64,000 bases of DNA from Lithobates sylvaticus (GCA_028564925.1 CM053026.1:130856150-130920149), one strand, 5' to 3'. Shown: positions 41,673 through 56,284, counted from the stretch's first letter. Notes: a model not told the origin generated them from the sequence alone. A program made the numbers and translations.

Positions 41673-42088
41673 TTTAAAGCAGGGGTCCGCCCACCGCTGC
41701 AAAAATTAAAAGCCAGCAGCTACGCATACTGCAGCTGTTGGCTTTTAATAATAGGCCACTTACCTACCCTGGAGTCCAGCAATGTCAGCACCGCAGCTGT
41801 CAGGTGCTGCCGCCGCCATTGCGAGTAAGGGAACCCGGCAGTGTAGCATTACGGCTTCACGCCGGGAACCCTACTGCACATGTGCGAGGCTGCACTTCTC
41901 TCGTCTACTGGCCCAGCGATAGGGGGAAGAGGAGGGAGCTGAGCAGTGACGTCAATAGCCAAGGCTATTAGCCAAGGCAAGGCCAAGGCGTTATACCTGT
42001 CCCCCCTCCCCCCAAAAGGTGCCAAATGTGGCACCAGGGGGAGGACAAATTAGTGGAAGTTACACTTTTGGGTGGAACTCCTCTTTAA
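41673..42088. mobile_element. GC-rich MITE (TTTAAAG ... GGTGGAACTCC)
   Basis: The left end TTTAAAGCAGGGGTCCGCCC and right end GGGTGGAACTCCTCTTTAA are imperfect inverses. Internal pairs include AAAAGCCAGCAGCT/AGCTGTTGGCTTTT (41708-41748) and GGTGCCA/TGGCACC (42018-42036). I recognise it as a common frog repeat. No coding capacity. Confidence 0.65.
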
Positions 42089-44244
42089 CTGACCAAAAGT
42101 GAGCAAAGAAGGTTTATTGTAAGTTAATTGTAAGGGTTTAGATCCTTTAAGATGATATCAACAGGGGGATCACCTACAATTGCAGCAGACTATTTTCCCA
42201 AAGAACAAATTAACACTTAAAATGATAAACTGCAACAAATATTCACAATTAAACATATAATCTTCCAGCTGTCACATGTCCAATGCCATCTTAGTTTCTT
42301 TCTTCCTTGAAAAAGGCTTGTTGAGATGAGCTTCTAAAAATATTTTGGAAGCAGATGCTATCTTCCCATCTGCAATTATAATGTGAAGAAAAAATCTGCG
42401 CAGCACACTTTTTAAATTAATCACTGTTGCAGAAATAGTTGAAAACATGAGTTGACAGTGGCCCTAAGGCTAATGGTAGCATTATTATTCAGTGATGATA
42501 AGGAATTATGAAAACATGTGTATCATAAAACAAACATCAAAAATAAAAGTTATTATTTCTGTTTGTAAAGTGCCGCAAAATATATAAATGAATAAAATTA
42601 ATCAAGTCTTAAACAGCTATGTGATAATGATTAAAATAATAGTGGCTGAAGGAAACAATTTTCTCTTTTTCAGTACACTTCACTTTTCAGGATATAGTCA
42701 GCTTTGTGCCTATGGTAACCACACCAATCAATAAAGCAAACTTGTCCTCTCCTCTGAGTATCTTAAAAACCAACTTCTGGTCCAGGTCTCACCTTCCCTG
42801 CCCCGGCTTCCCATCCTCCTCTTGGAACTAGCCCTGCACCATTATAAATAAAAAAATATACATACCTACCGTTTTTCTAGTAATGTTGGGTCTACTGACA
42901 TTGCAACCTTACCTTCTTCTTCCTCCAGTGGTGGGCAGATCCTAAATGGTGTAGAGGAGCACCATATACTGATGTGGTGAAGCTCCTTATAGCATTTTCC
43001 TGTGAGTTTAGGACAAATGGATGGAGCCTTGAATCACTGGGCTTGAAGATGCCAGGTGACATTTAACCCCAAAGAAGAGTGCAGGCCAGGAGATATAACT
43101 GTGAGTCTGTGGGGAACTGCACTTGAGATTAGTCGAGTCTAACACCTGGAGCTAATGGTTTCTGTTTAGCCATTGCTCATGGATCCACCTTTTGCCTAAA
43201 TATTTAAATTGTAATTGGTCTTCTATACTAAAACTGCTGCATAAGAGCAGCCACCACATGGTGCTATTACCCTCCTTGCCCAAAAAAGCCCCCATAAACC
43301 TTTATTGCCCAGTATATGATTATTTTTCAGTTATCTGTAGACCCACCATTTGGTTTCCCCTCCAAAAAATTACTGGAAGCAAGGCACCCTTATTGGACCA
43401 GAGGCTGGTGGTTGAGCTGAGCTTAGCACCACTGCTAGGGCTAAGGTTGTGAGTCAAGAAAGTCTCCTTAGAAGGGGCATTGAAAAAGAATTCCCCTTGG
43501 CCATTTAGTGGTGACAAGTCTTAGTTGGCAATTTTGTTTTAGATACTCAGAGTATAGGTGAATTATTTATAGCAGATATAAAAAAGACAAATGTTTGGTG
43601 TAAATATTATACTTTTCTTTGTTTCTCCTCTAAGTTCACCGGGCAAGAATCCATTAAAAGCCTATAGAGACAGGCTTCCTATTATTCTCTATAATAAAAG
43701 GTGTGTATGTTTAGTAGCCAACTGAATAGCATAGGCCACAGAATTTCTGTATCTGCTTTGATGTCTGTGTGGAAATATAATATTGTTAAGTAGGGCAAGA
43801 GGGGTTCAAAAATGACAACAAATAAGTCCACAGTACAATTAAACAGCACTTAGTTGCTTAAAAACTTTATTGCTTTGAAACTAGACTGAGAGAAGGAACA
43901 GTAGGCGAAGGAAGAAGGAAAAAGGAAGGTTTGTTTTCTGGCTATGAGTAAAAAAGTTTTAAAAAGTTAGCAGTTCTCAGTTAAGCTATTTGATGTTATT
44001 TGATTAATTAGCAAATATTCTTATTTGAAAACAGTCTTTTATGTATAATGCCTTTCATAGTATCGTTGTAGCTATAAATACATCATAACTGTAAATAATT
44101 TTAAAGCTTTATCATATAGTAAACCTAATACAAGTTTGTAGGTACCAGTTTACTTGTTCATTGTTATAATTGTTTTTTGCTCCAACAGAATCCCATGAAC
44201 ATCACCTACTGTATAGCATACCTGCACTTTCATGCAATTATCTA
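42089..44244. other. Non-coding stretch, nothing recognised
   Basis: No repeat terminus, transposase motif or exon-like frame could be supported over about 2.1 kb. The frame 43192-43452 contains a short local repeat (GAGCTGAGCTTAGC) but no domain. Confidence 0.5.
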
Positions 44245-44248
44245 TTAA

Positions 44249-45000
44249 CCACTTCAGCTCTGGAAGGTTCACCCCCCTTCCTGACCAGGTCATTTTTTGC
44301 AATACTGCACTGCGTTGCATTAAGTGACAATTGTGCGGTCGCACCCAAATAAAATGAATGCCTTTTTTTTCCCACAAACAGAGCTTTCATTTGGTGGTAT
44401 TTGATCACATCTGCGGTTTTTATTTTTTGTGCTATAAACAAAAAAAAGAATGAAAATTTTGAGAAAAAAAAACAATATTTTTTACTTTCTGCTATAAAAC
44501 ATATCTAATAAAAAAATGTAAAAATCAAATTTCTTCATCAATTTGCTTTGCACAAACGTTATAGCATCTACAAACTATGGGATGTATTTATGGATTTTTT
44601 TTTTTTTTACTAGTAATGGCGGCGATCAGTGGTTTTTAGAGGGACTGCAATGTTGCGGCGACACATCTGACACTAAGTGACACTTTTTGGGGACCAGTGA
44701 CACCAATACAGTGATCAGTGCTTAAAATATGCACCGTCACTGTAATAATGACATTGGCAGGGAAGGAGTTAACATCAGGGATGATCAAAGGGTTAAATGT
44801 GTTCCCTGGGAGTGCTTGCTAACTTTGTGGAGGGTGTTTTGACTGGGGGAAGACAGAGATCCGTGTTCCTGCTTAGCAGAAACACAAGATCTCCATCTTC
44901 CTCTCTGACAGTAGACTGTAGTTAGCAGTGGGTACAGGAAAATGCTATGCACCACAATCAGCATAAACAGTAGCAAGGTCACTGTGAGTGCATCAATGGA
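44249..45000 (+). mobile_element. TTAA-flanked non-autonomous element, copy 4, right end unclear
   Basis: It begins CCACTTCAGCTCTGG after TTAA at 44245-44248 and carries the AAACAGAGCTTTCATTTGG version of the shared block near 44379. The GTTAACATCAGGG and AAAGGGTTAAATGTGTTCCC landmarks of the family follow at 44768-44805. The expected GCGG-TTAA right end is not found. The end given is approximate and the copy is probably truncated. Confidence 0.65.
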
Positions 45001-45598
45001 CAGTGATGTGATTAAGTTTACTGTGTTCAGGAGATTACACTGCTAAAGTGAAATAATGATGACTATGCTAAGCCTAGACTAACTGTATAGAGGTACCCTC
45101 TATTGCAGTAGAATAAAAAGGGGGGGGGGGGGGATTTGGTATAATTCCATTATAGGGAGTCCATTATTGTGTTCTTCTGTCAGCTATAGTTGAAGCCCTT
45201 TAGGAAACGTTGATGCACTTAACAACAGTCTTGATAAAGCAGAATACAGTATAGGTTGCAGTATTTTTGCAGTGCAGGTAACACGTACTAAGTGTCCTGC
45301 TTCCAGTAACTCAGTCTCTCCTATCGGTAGGTAAGTAATGGGCAGTGAACCCTCTCACCAGTCCCTGTATTTATGGCCTTAGACTTCTGTTGTAGAAAGG
45401 TGCCCCTTAGCCTCCACACAGATGACTCTGTTGATCAGCAGTGGAAGAGGGGAGGGTGAGAAGATGATCTGGTTCCACTGCAGCAACAGCGGTATTAATA
45501 AGAATGCTGCAGTCCATGCAGCACAGCACTGTCCCTGGTGTCACCACCCTCAGGCTTCAGACACTGGGCACCGCTGGTCTGGCCTCCTGCAGGTGATA
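45001..45598. other. Non-coding stretch with a G homopolymer
   Basis: An uninterrupted run of about 16 G lies at 45119-45134. Otherwise there is no recognised element. A weak hammerhead-like string (AGTTGAAGCCC...GGAAACGTTG, 45190-45213) was judged too degenerate to call. Confidence 0.4.
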
Positions 45599-45599
45599 T

Positions 45600-45775
45600 A
45601 AACAGTCTACACACCCCTGTTAAAATGTCAGGTTTCCGTGATGTAAAAAAATGAGACAAAGGTAAATCATTTCAGAACTTTCTCCACCTTTAATGTAACC
45701 TATAAACTGTACAACTCAATTGAAAAACAAACTGAAATATTTTAGGGGGGGTAAAGATCTAAAATTAAAATAAGT
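45600..45775 (+). mobile_element. Tc1-like transposon C, terminal fragment only
   Basis: AACAGTCTACACACCCCTG, then TTAAAATGTCAGGTTTC, GTGATGTAAAAAAATGAGAC and TGTACAACTCAATTGAAAAA match the inverted terminal repeat of a Tc1 family that I recognise. It follows a TA. Only about 175 bp is left, cut at the start of the LINE at 45776. Confidence 0.7.
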
Positions 45776-46037
45776 GCGATAGCTTCCAAGATGGCCACGT
45801 AAACCAGAAGCTCCACACTGCCTCAACCATCTTAGCGCTGGATCGTATCCAGCGGGACACCCACCAACAGCGGGAATCGATCAGGGAACCCCCCAGCAGA
45901 ACTTACATGCCTGGAAGCTCCGCTCGCCGGGACCTAGGACTGCAGGGAAATGGGCCGAATCCAAGATGGTGACCATGTCTCAGCCACGAGACCAGCACAT
46001 AGGAGGGTAGACAAAGCACAGGCAAGTCCTAACCACA

Positions 46038-47112
46038 GTGACTTTAGCCCACACACCCCTGGCACCCACCAGCATCACCCACAACATATCCCCTGCCTCA
46101 ACGGAATCGCTCATCGAGCGTTCGCTGGATAACTACATGCTATTCCCTTTGGGAGAAACCCCTGCCCACCTTGATACTATTTTCTACCCCTGGAGGCCCA
46201 GGCGCAGACATTCCCCTCAATACAGGAGACCTGTACCTTAAGCTATCAGAGCTGCTAGACCAGGGATATGCAATTAGCAGACCTCCAGCTGTTTCAGAAC
46301 TACAAGTCCCATGAGGCTTAGCAAGACTCTAACAGCCAGAAGCATGACACCCAGAGGCAGAGGCATGATGGGACTTGTAGTTTTGCAACAACTGGAGGTC
46401 CGCTAATTGCATATCCCTGTGTTAGACAGAAGCCTTACTCACACAGAAAACAAAATCACTAATGACATTCGCTCAGACTTCCAAAACCCGGGCTCCAGAA
46501 TTGAAGCTATCGAACACAAGCTGGACATTACGGTACCAGGGCTAACCAAAACACAGACCATATCCAGGTTATACAGGAGCAGTTGGATGTGGCCCTAGCC
46601 AGGATCGATGACCTGGAAAATCGGTTGAGAAGGGATAATTTCAGGATCAGAGGCATACCAGAGTCTATCACTGATTCAAGATCTCATCAAAATCCTCATC
46701 CCTTCTATCGCTCCACACAAACTGGAGTTAGATAAAGCCTACAGATCACTGGGCATATAACCTTTCAAGGGCACAATATTCAGATTTTTGTGGATATTCC
46801 TCCCATGCCCATTCAACGACGCAGAGCCCTCAAACCACTGCTGGTGATCCTCTCTAAAAAAAAATAATCAAGTACTGGTGGGCCTTCCCTTTTGCCTTGA
46901 AATTCACCTATAAATATAAAACCTATTCCTTCGTCAGTTTTCCAGAAGGTGAACAAGTTCTTCTGAACCTGAAATTCATCTCCCAGGACTCAGCAATGAA
47001 CACCTCAAACCTCCAATCAGGGACTTCCAAACTTCCCACACCTACAAGCTTGATCTCCCCAACGTGGAAATCTACCAAAAGTAGACAAGTGAAGGACACC
47101 ATGCCCATCTGA
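46038..47112 (+). pseudogene. LINE ORF1 remnant
   Basis: Broken frames include AHLDTIFYPWRPRRR (46241 upstream), then TENKITNDIRSDFQNPGSRI and EAIEHKLDIT (coiled-coil part, 46430-46540). DDLENRLRRDNFRIRGIPES-like coding near 46605-46670 is the RNA-binding start. FTYKYKTYSFVSFPEG follows near 46900. These match the layout of ORF1 at 23769-24635. The hAT MITE inserted in the coiled-coil region. Confidence 0.7.
46261..46419. mobile_element. hAT-type MITE, 159 bp, inside LINE ORF1
   Basis: TGCTAGAC (46253-46260) and TGTTAGAC (46420-46427) are a 7-of-8 target duplication. Ends CAGGGATATGCAATTAGC and its exact inverse GCTAATTGCATATCCCTG are joined inward by GACCTCCAGCTGTT and its inverse. Related in style to the MITE at 36331-36487 (both contain CTCCAGCTGTT), but a different family. 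Confidence 0.92.
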
Positions 47113-47713
47113 CCACCATGAAGGGACTCCCCTTTTTTGCCACATCCTAAAGCTCGGCCTTGCCCAGCAAATTAAAATGCGCGTCCCCTCTCAGATGTTG
47201 GTGATCCCTAGGACCTTCCACCGAAACTCTATTCACTTGTCATTTCTTGTTTTAGTTTTTGTTTCCTTTTAAATCCTGTTTCTCCCCTGCCCAGCTAAGG
47301 GGACATACAGGATCTTGATAAAAAGGTGACATTTAAGTGCTGCTGTCATCTGTCTTTTGTGATCTCCCAAAGACATTTTCACTCAGCACAGGGGACAGCA
47401 GAAAGGATCCCCTTTCTGATTCTCTCTAGTTTGTCTAAGGGAATGTATATGACCACCCCAATCTAGTGTTTTTCAAAATGTATTTTTATTTCTATTTTGG
47501 GGTCTCAAACTACTCTGGACTTCCAAATGGTATTACATGAGTTACCTCTTTAACCCCCGGCTGGCACTGCAATCTGATCACTCACTCTCCCACATCCCTC
47601 CCCACCCCTGTTCCTCACCCTCTCTCTCTCCCTACCTATCCTTTCCCTACCTACCCTCAATGATATACACCATTCCTCCGATCCCCATGCCACCTAATAC
47701 CACGCTTTCCCTA

Positions 47714-48351
47714 TCCCTCTGCATAGTATCTCATAACGTACAGGGCCTTACCTCCTCTATCATGGAAAGGAAAGTTCTCCAAGCCTATCACTCTCAAAAA
47801 ATGGAAGTGGTACTGTTGCAGGAGATGCATTTCCCAAGATGGTACACCTCCCTCCTTTCTACATGCTCACTTCCCCCAATTTTTTCTAGCGAACGCTGAT
47901 GACAAGACAAGGGGTGTAGCCAAACTATTCTCAAAGACTTGTAAATGTAATGTTCAAGTGGAACATAGAGACCCGGAGGGCAGATTTATCCTGGTGAAGG
48001 GAGTGCTAGATGGCCACCTTTTCTACTTCATCTCATAATATGCACCTAACAAGGGACAGACACATGTTTTCAAAGGATGCTCCAAACCCTAGAGCCAATA
48101 ATAGGGGGGGACGTGACCTTTGGAGGTGACTCCAACATAGCCTTCGATCAGAGCCTAGATAAGTCTAAACCTCCAGCTGCACAACTCACTCGCCCCACTA
48201 AAAGCAGCTCCAAAATAGCCAAATTAATCTACCAACATGGCCTTGCTGACATTTGGCAGGAACTTAACTCCTCTAAACAGGACTACACACACTTCTCGAG
48301 CCCTCACCAATCTTATTCCAGAATTAACCACATCTTCATCTCCTCGATACA
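47714..48351 (+). pseudogene. LINE ORF2 endonuclease remnant
   Basis: Frames give SHNVQGLTSSIMERKVLQAY and VVLLQEMHF (N-terminal endonuclease motifs, with LQEMHF for LQETHF). After a frame change come GDVTFGGDSNIAFDQSL and QDYTHFSSPHQSYSRINHIF. The catalytic SDH motif lies beyond the Tc1 insertion point. At least two frame changes are visible. Confidence 0.8.
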
Positions 48352-48353
48352 TA

Positions 48354-49969
<1,616 letters not shown>

Positions 49970-50601
49970 TATATCCTCAGTTCGCAAATCATACATTAAA
50001 GACACAGTGTTATCCAATCATTCAATGGTCCTCCTCATTTTACATGGACACTCCACTAGACCACCCCTAACACACTGGAAACTCAATGAAACTATACTTA
50101 GTGATCCTATTAAGGTTCCAGAACTTGAAAAAGCGCTGAGGGAATACTTTCTCCTTAACGACGTGGAGGGAATCTTGGCCGAGACTTGGGCTGCCCACAA
50201 AGCTACAATCCGAGGAAAGCTGGAAAAATGATACAAATAGCAACTCAGATTAAAAAAGAAAGACATAGAGATGCTGTAGAAGGACTTCTCCACTTTATGC
50301 AAATGCCACAAAATTCCCCTCAAAGGTCTCTATAGCCCAACTAGACGCATCCCGCATCACCTTTAACCTTACGCTTACAGTCAGGGGGCCAGATTCTGCC
50401 AACATGAGGACACTATGGACTTGATGCTAGCCTCTAAACTGTCCCCCAAATTACGCTCCTTCACTCTCCCGAAAATTTGATTACAGGATTGGCCCACGAC
50501 CCTAAACCCCCAATGCATATTACAATCATTTCAGGCATTCTACACAAAATTAAACCAAGAAGGAAACATAACAGATGAGATCAAAATAAAATCTTTCCTA
50601 G

Positions 50602-52079
50602 ATGAACTCCCTATCCCCACTTTATAGGAACGACCACAAGGACATAATGGAATCCCCATTCTCAACTGAAGAAGTCCCCAACGTGATTAAAAATCTAAAA
50701 GGGGGCTCAGCCCCAGGTCCAGAAGGATTTTCCGTCCTATATTATAAGACTTTTGCAGAAATCCTGGCCCCACGTCTAGCCAAATTCTTTAACTCCAAGC
50801 GGAAGGGGGACCCAGTAAATGTTCACCTCAATTTGGCATTCATTTCAGTTATCCCTAAACCAGACAGAGACACAGAGCTAGTAGAGAACTACAGGCCCAT
50901 ATTTATCGATTAACAACACTTGAAGATATTGACCAAAATCTTAGCAACCCGGGTAGGCTCCTTTATCAGTCGCTATATACACAAAGACCAAGTGGGGGAA
51001 GACTGGGCCCAGACCAAGTAAGGTGGGCTATATATATATATAATTTCAATCCTACAGTCTGGGTCGGATGGAGGCCCCCACCAGGAAGGTCTGCTACTAT
51101 CGTTGGACCTTCAGAAGGCCTTGGATTCACTATCCTGGACATATCTCTTTGCAGTTCTAAAACGATGGGGCTTCGGAGAGATCTTCTTGGGGCTTTTGGG
51201 GTCTCTCTATGCTAATCTAGAAGCTAGGATCAGACTTCAGGGCTACTATTCAGATCCCATCTAAATCTCCAGGGGAACCTGGCAAGGATGTCCCTTATCA
51301 CCCCTGATCTTCGCATTAGCTATAGAAACCTTAGAAAAATAGCAATTCGCTCCAATCCAAACATCAGGGGTGTCCAAACCAATCATAAAGGTGTGTTATT
51401 CGCTAATGACATCCTTGTCTTTGTCACCTCCCCAAGTACCTCCTTACCAAAAATTTGTAAGCTGCTAGACTCCTTTGCGAGCATCTCGGGCCTCCATGTA
51501 AACCTGACTAAATCCCACACATTAAACATCTCCCTCCAACCTCTTTTAGTGGAGCAACTGAAACCATCCCTCAAATTCAAATGGAGTGACTCGTCAATCC
51601 GATACTTAGGTATTAACCTTTCCTCCAAGATTGAACGTATATACCAGGCTAATTACCCTCCCATGTATCACAAGCTTGAATCTGACATTATAACTTGGTC
51701 CCTGTCCCAATTGTCATGGCTTGGTAGAACTTACTCTATCAAGATGACTCTACTGCCCAGACTTCTTTACCTGTTTAGATCCCTCCCCGTGGCGATAAGA
51801 AGAGATCACCTCAAATCATTCCAAAGGAAAGTAATCAAATTTATCTGGGGGATAAAAGGGTATATATTTGCTCAACGCATTCTCTTTAGCACCAAGTCAC
51901 GGGGGAGACTAGGCCTCCCCAACCTGTTATGGTATTACCAGGCAGCAAGGCTAGTCCAATTATCCAGGGTCTACTCTAGGCTCGAGAAGCCGGACTGGTT
52001 TCATATAGAAAGACAGGTGGTCCCAACATATACACTAGACTATCTCCTTTGGTGTCCGCGAATATCTAGACCCCAGTAA
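50602..52079 (+). pseudogene. LINE ORF2 reverse transcriptase remnant
   Basis: Fragments in order are GGSAPGPEGFSVLYYKTF and SVIPKPDRDTELVENYRPIF (50602-50913), LSLDLQKALDS-like coding near 51090-51130, then 51288-52079 with GVLFANDILVFVTSPS in place of a YADD/FADD motif C (Asp to Asn) and SQLSWLGRTYSIKMTLLPRL. Several frame changes and stops separate them. Non-functional. Confidence 0.85.
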
Positions 52080-52396
52080 TGTCCCCCACTCTCTCCCATT
52101 CTCTAGAGTTATGGGATGACATAAGACATCTCCCCTCCCTGAAATATGCCCTCTAGCGCAAATTTTCCACAACCCACAATTCAATCCAGCTATGGACATT
52201 AAATCATTCCAGTGGTGGCTGGACAAGGGGATGTACCGTATTGGACATTACTTCTCTGTTGCAGGCCCGTTGTCTTTTAAACATTGTATAGGAAAAATGG
52301 ACCTACCAGACTTAGGTTTCATCAAATCTCTAATTTTCTCTTTTTCATTTGGAAAAACAAACCCATTTCCCCAAACTTCACAGACTATGAGCGCTG

Positions 52397-52990
52397 GTGT
52401 GGACAGGCAATGGAGCAAAAAAGTGGTATATCAATAATTTACGTGTCACTGTCCAAACTCGCATCCAAATTCCCATACATGGAAGCATGGGAAAGAGACC
52501 TACAGGAATCCTGGGACCTAGAGGATTACATAGAGTGGTGGCTAGGGCCTTCAAAGGTATATTGAACATGTCCTTAATAGAAGCCAACCTGAAGGTAATC
52601 ACAAGATGGTACCTGGTACCCTCCAGACTGGCAGTCATTTTCCCTTCAGCCTTCCCTTTGTGTTTCACTGGTTGTCACACCCTAGGATCCATGCTACACG
52701 TATGGTGGAAATGCCTAGAAATTAGGGAATTTTGGAACAAAATGTTCAACCTTATCCAGAAAGTCTTAGGCCAATCAGTCCCAAAGTCTCCCCAAGTAGC
52801 GCTGCTGAATGGCCTTATACCAAAACCCCCCAAATACAACCAAAAAATGTATCTTCTTTATGCTGCCTGGGGCAAAGTTCACCATCGCCAAGGCATGGAA
52901 GCGACCCACGGTTTTGTTCCTAGCAGCCAAGGGAAACATCTCGTGGATCATGACCCAAGAAAAAATGGTCAGTTTAATGCTAAACACTAA
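52397..52990 (+). pseudogene. LINE ORF2 C-terminal remnant
   Basis: It encodes TRWYLVPSRLAVIFPSAFPL then GSMLHVWWKCLEIREFWNKM, the cysteine/histidine region at the C-terminus of L1-type ORF2, with several of the Cys residues lost. It is in a frame different from the preceding RT part. Confidence 0.8.
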
Positions 52991-53339
52991 AAAAAATTTG
53001 AAGCAATATGGGAACCATGGGCCAGACAAGTAGGAACCACTCTCATTCCTGGCATCAAAACAATATAAACAGGGTGGACACCCCGGCATCTGGCACCTCT
53101 TCTTTCTCTCTCTTTCTACTACTTTCCTTCCCTTTCTAAAGTTTTTTGTTTCATCATAAAGTTGAAGTTTTATAAGAGTTCATATCTCTAACTGTCGTTG
53201 TTCTAAGCCTATATTAGGATCACAGCCTCAACAGGTTACTGCTGGACATACTCCTGGATACTCCTATGTAGGACTCAATTGTTCTATTCTCAGTCTTGAG
53301 GCTTATCATGGGAGCTTTCCACAACTCTGGAAACCACTG

Positions 53340-54229
53340 TCATGTCCGAGTTGTTGGCTCTATAATTGCAAAATATATGTTTGGCACAAAAACAAAACTG
53401 AACATCACCAAAAGAACACCATACCTACAGTGGAGCATGGTAGCAGCAGCATCATGTTTTGGGGCTCTTTATCTTCAGCTGGAACAGAGGCCTTATGCCG
53501 CACGATCTGACTTTTCAACGGACTAGGTCCGGCGGACCGGAATCCGTTGGACAATTCGATCGTGTGTGGGCTCCAGCGGACTTTTCATTACCAAAAGTCA
53601 GACGGACCTAGAAATAAAACATGTTTCAAATCTTTCGGATGGACTCGAGACCGGTCGAAAAATCCGGCTGTCTGTGTGCTAGTCCGATGGACGAAAACCG
53701 ACGCTAGGGCAGCTATTGGCTACTAGCTATGAACTTCCTTATTCTAGTCCAGTCGTACATCATCACGTTCGAATCCGTCTGACTTTTGGAGTGATTGTGT
53801 GTGGGCAAGTCCGTTCATTTGAAAGTCCGGCGGACCTCCGCTGCAAAGTCCATCAGATAGGACCAAGTCAGTCGAAAAGTCCGCTCGTGTGTACGCGGCA
53901 TTAGAGGGAATTATGAACAGTTTCAAATACCAGTCAATATTGGCACAAAACCTTCAGGCTTCTGCTAGAAAGCTGAACATGAAGAGGAACTTCATCTTTC
54001 AGCATGACAACGACCCAAATCATACATCCAAATCAACAAAAGAATTGCTTCACCAGAAGAAGATTAAAGTTTTTGGAGTGGCCCAGCCAGAGCCCAGACT
54101 TAAATCAGATTGAAAATCTGTGGGGTGATCTCAAGAGGGCTGTGCACAGGAGATGCCCTCACAATCTGACAGATTTGGAGTGTTTTTGCAAAGAAGAGTT
54201 GGCAAAAATAAGTCAAGATGTGCCATGCT
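53340..54229 (+). pseudogene. Tc1 transposase E, catalytic half in pieces
   Basis: [20 protein letters not shown] (53387 onward) is followed, after the MITE, by QASARKLNMKRNFIFQHDND and PNHTSKSTKELL (53940-54050). In the next frame come SQSPDLNQIENLWGDLKRAV and CPHNLTDLECFCKEELAKIS (54085-54225). The second Asp (HDND) and the final Glu (QIENLW) are present. The N-terminal half and first catalytic Asp are missing, and there is at least one frameshift near 54080. Confidence 0.8.
53495..53901. mobile_element. MITE, ATGCCGC...GCGGCAT family, copy 4
   Basis: The right end GTGTGTACGCGGCAT and left end ATGCCGCACGATCTGACTTT belong to the GTACACACG MITE family. The interior is rich in GTCCG/CGGAC words and includes GCTATTGGCTACTAGC. 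The left end has lost part of the ACACACG motif. It sits in the catalytic half of the Tc1 E transposase. Confidence 0.82.
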
Positions 54230-54240
54230 GATCGACTCAT

Positions 54241-55345
54241 ACCCAAAAGTTGTTTCTCCACTCCCCTCTCCCTTAGTCTCCTCTGGGAACTGTGTGTGTA
54301 TAGAATCAATTGATCCCATTCTATGGTTGCTGTCCCATTTAGTAACTCAGTGGGGTTGAAGTGCTGTGCAGAGGCATTATTGTTCTTTCATTCATTTGTA
54401 TACCATACATAATAGCTTAAAAGTATAAATGTTTGGGACCATGAATTCCAGGTGAAACTACTCCTAGTAAATGTGCATTGCAATAGATATCATTTTCCCT
54501 AACCTTTTTGGAATTTTGAATACTGAATTCTACTGCTATAACCCAAAAAGCAATGAGGAAACAGTAACAATACTCACTATGTACAATGTAGCATCAATGT
54601 AAAATAAATTCTGACCTTACACAAAAATTATGCTTAATTTTACAAACTGGCCTTGATTCCTGGATAGACACCAGCTTACTTCAAAAGCAGCTCCAGGGAA
54701 AAAAAACTTAAATAATTGTATAAAATACAGTTCTCCTATAAATACCTCTCAGAGCTCTATCTTTAATACCTTTTATATTAGTTTGGAGATGCAATCATGT
54801 TTAATAATTCAACTTATATATATTAGGACATTAATTCCCATAATGAGACATAAGCAAAATAATTATAAAATTGTAATTGCATTCTAAATATATGCTATTA
54901 ATGTGCGTGTAAATTCATTGCAGGTGAAAACCTTTCCTGATCAAAACCGAATGGTCAGTTGTAGTTAAAACAAAATTACAATAATTACATGCAATTTATG
55001 TTAACTATTAACAAGCTGTGGTAACAATACCGATTTTACAAATAATATTTGAATGTTATATATTACTGTAATTTTCTATTCAGAATCTTTCTGTTGATAT
55101 TTATTTTCTACTTTGCTTTTACATAAAAAGACTAATACAGTTTAGGACAGCATAATTACTGTGAGTAAAATCATTTGACTTTTAGCATAAAGACCTCAAA
55201 TCACCCTGGCCAAAAGAGAGGGAAATTATACTCCTAACTTTTAAAATTTGCAATACTATAATGTTAACTTGTTCTACTACAGATACCATAGGCCAATTAA
55301 CAGTTAGGTGGCCCCAGCTCCCTTAAAGTGTGACTTAGGCACTGT
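54241..55345. other. AT-rich non-coding stretch
   Basis: Nothing recognised over about 1.1 kb beyond short A/T runs. Confidence 0.5.
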
Positions 55346-56284
55346 AAGGGCTCATTTACACTGGCAGTTGTGGATTAGTAAAAACAGTTGCATTTTTCCT
55401 GCCTGGCAACTTCCCCCCTTAAGCTGCAAAGGCAGGTGAAGGTGTACACATGGCATAGTTGCAATGCTTTGCTTCACAGCTGCAGCAGAATTTATACTCC
55501 CTGTTGTGCTTGCCAGATAGCATGCCACTGAATGGGACATCCCCCCCCCCGATGACGTCATGTATGATGAAACTAATAGGGTGCAGTCTATGCTCAACTT
55601 AACACGCCAGTTTGTGATCTACAGAATCTTTTAAACTATGATGTTTTTATTCTTGTTGGACCTGTAGATTCATTTAATAAATACCACAGTTTTACACTAT
55701 GTGGCGATCTCCTCCTTTTTATTTATCATCTACATGAGAGAAAAGGAAAGGACTTACTTGCAAGGCTGACTTCAATGCCATTTTCGTTTGTTTTCCATGG
55801 ATGGATCCTTGATGGGGTGTGTGTGAATCCATGCTTTGCTGGGCTCCTATAACGTGGAGTCTAGCCATCCGATAAGGGTACATCTCTTATATTTCACAGT
55901 GGAGGGTGCACTTTGGGTGTCTCTATCATCCCTCATTCCAAGAATCACGAGGAATTTTTGGACAACTTATGGACACTATTATTTATATTATTTCATTACT
56001 TTTGGATTCATTACACCATCACATCATTTTGTTTGTATATTAGACACTAGCGCAACTATCTCTTGTTGTTTTATTTGACACATTCAAGTGAATGGGTCCA
56101 CACCACAACCACCTTTCAACCACATTTAATGCACCCCTCACTGCCTGTCGAGCCTCTTTTAAAAGTAATCCACTGTGGATCGCTTTTCAAAGGTGCAGCA
56201 ATGATAGCTGCATGCATAGGTGTGCACAGCCTATTGCATTTGGGTGTGAACCCCAAAGCTCAAACACACATGAGTGTTTACATA
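55346..56284. other. Unresolved repeat-like sequence
   Basis: The ends GGGCTCATTTACACTGGCAG (55348) and TGCATTTGGGTGTGAACCCC (56233) are loosely inverse, as in frog MITEs of this type. The middle, with TTAATAAATACCACAG and TTTACACTATGTGGCGATCT at 55675-55710, resembles the tail of the PLE at 9690-9730. I read it tentatively as a MITE holding a Penelope-type 3' fragment, but the boundaries are not defined. Confidence 0.3.

Larger units (their letters stand above)
53290..54240 (+). mobile_element. Tc1-like transposon E remnant split by a MITE
   Basis: Transposase coding flanks the MITE at 53495-53901: the part upstream matches the sequence up to GWGLY-type core (GGGGCTCTTTATCTTCAGCT), and downstream is the DDE end. 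Neither inverted terminal repeat was identified. The element begins in mid-gene at about 53290. Confidence 0.75.

Noticed and set aside
45190-45213. Possible sixth hammerhead relic (AGTTGAAGCCC...GGAAACG)
   Set aside because: There is no stem I and stem II is only partial. Too weak to call.
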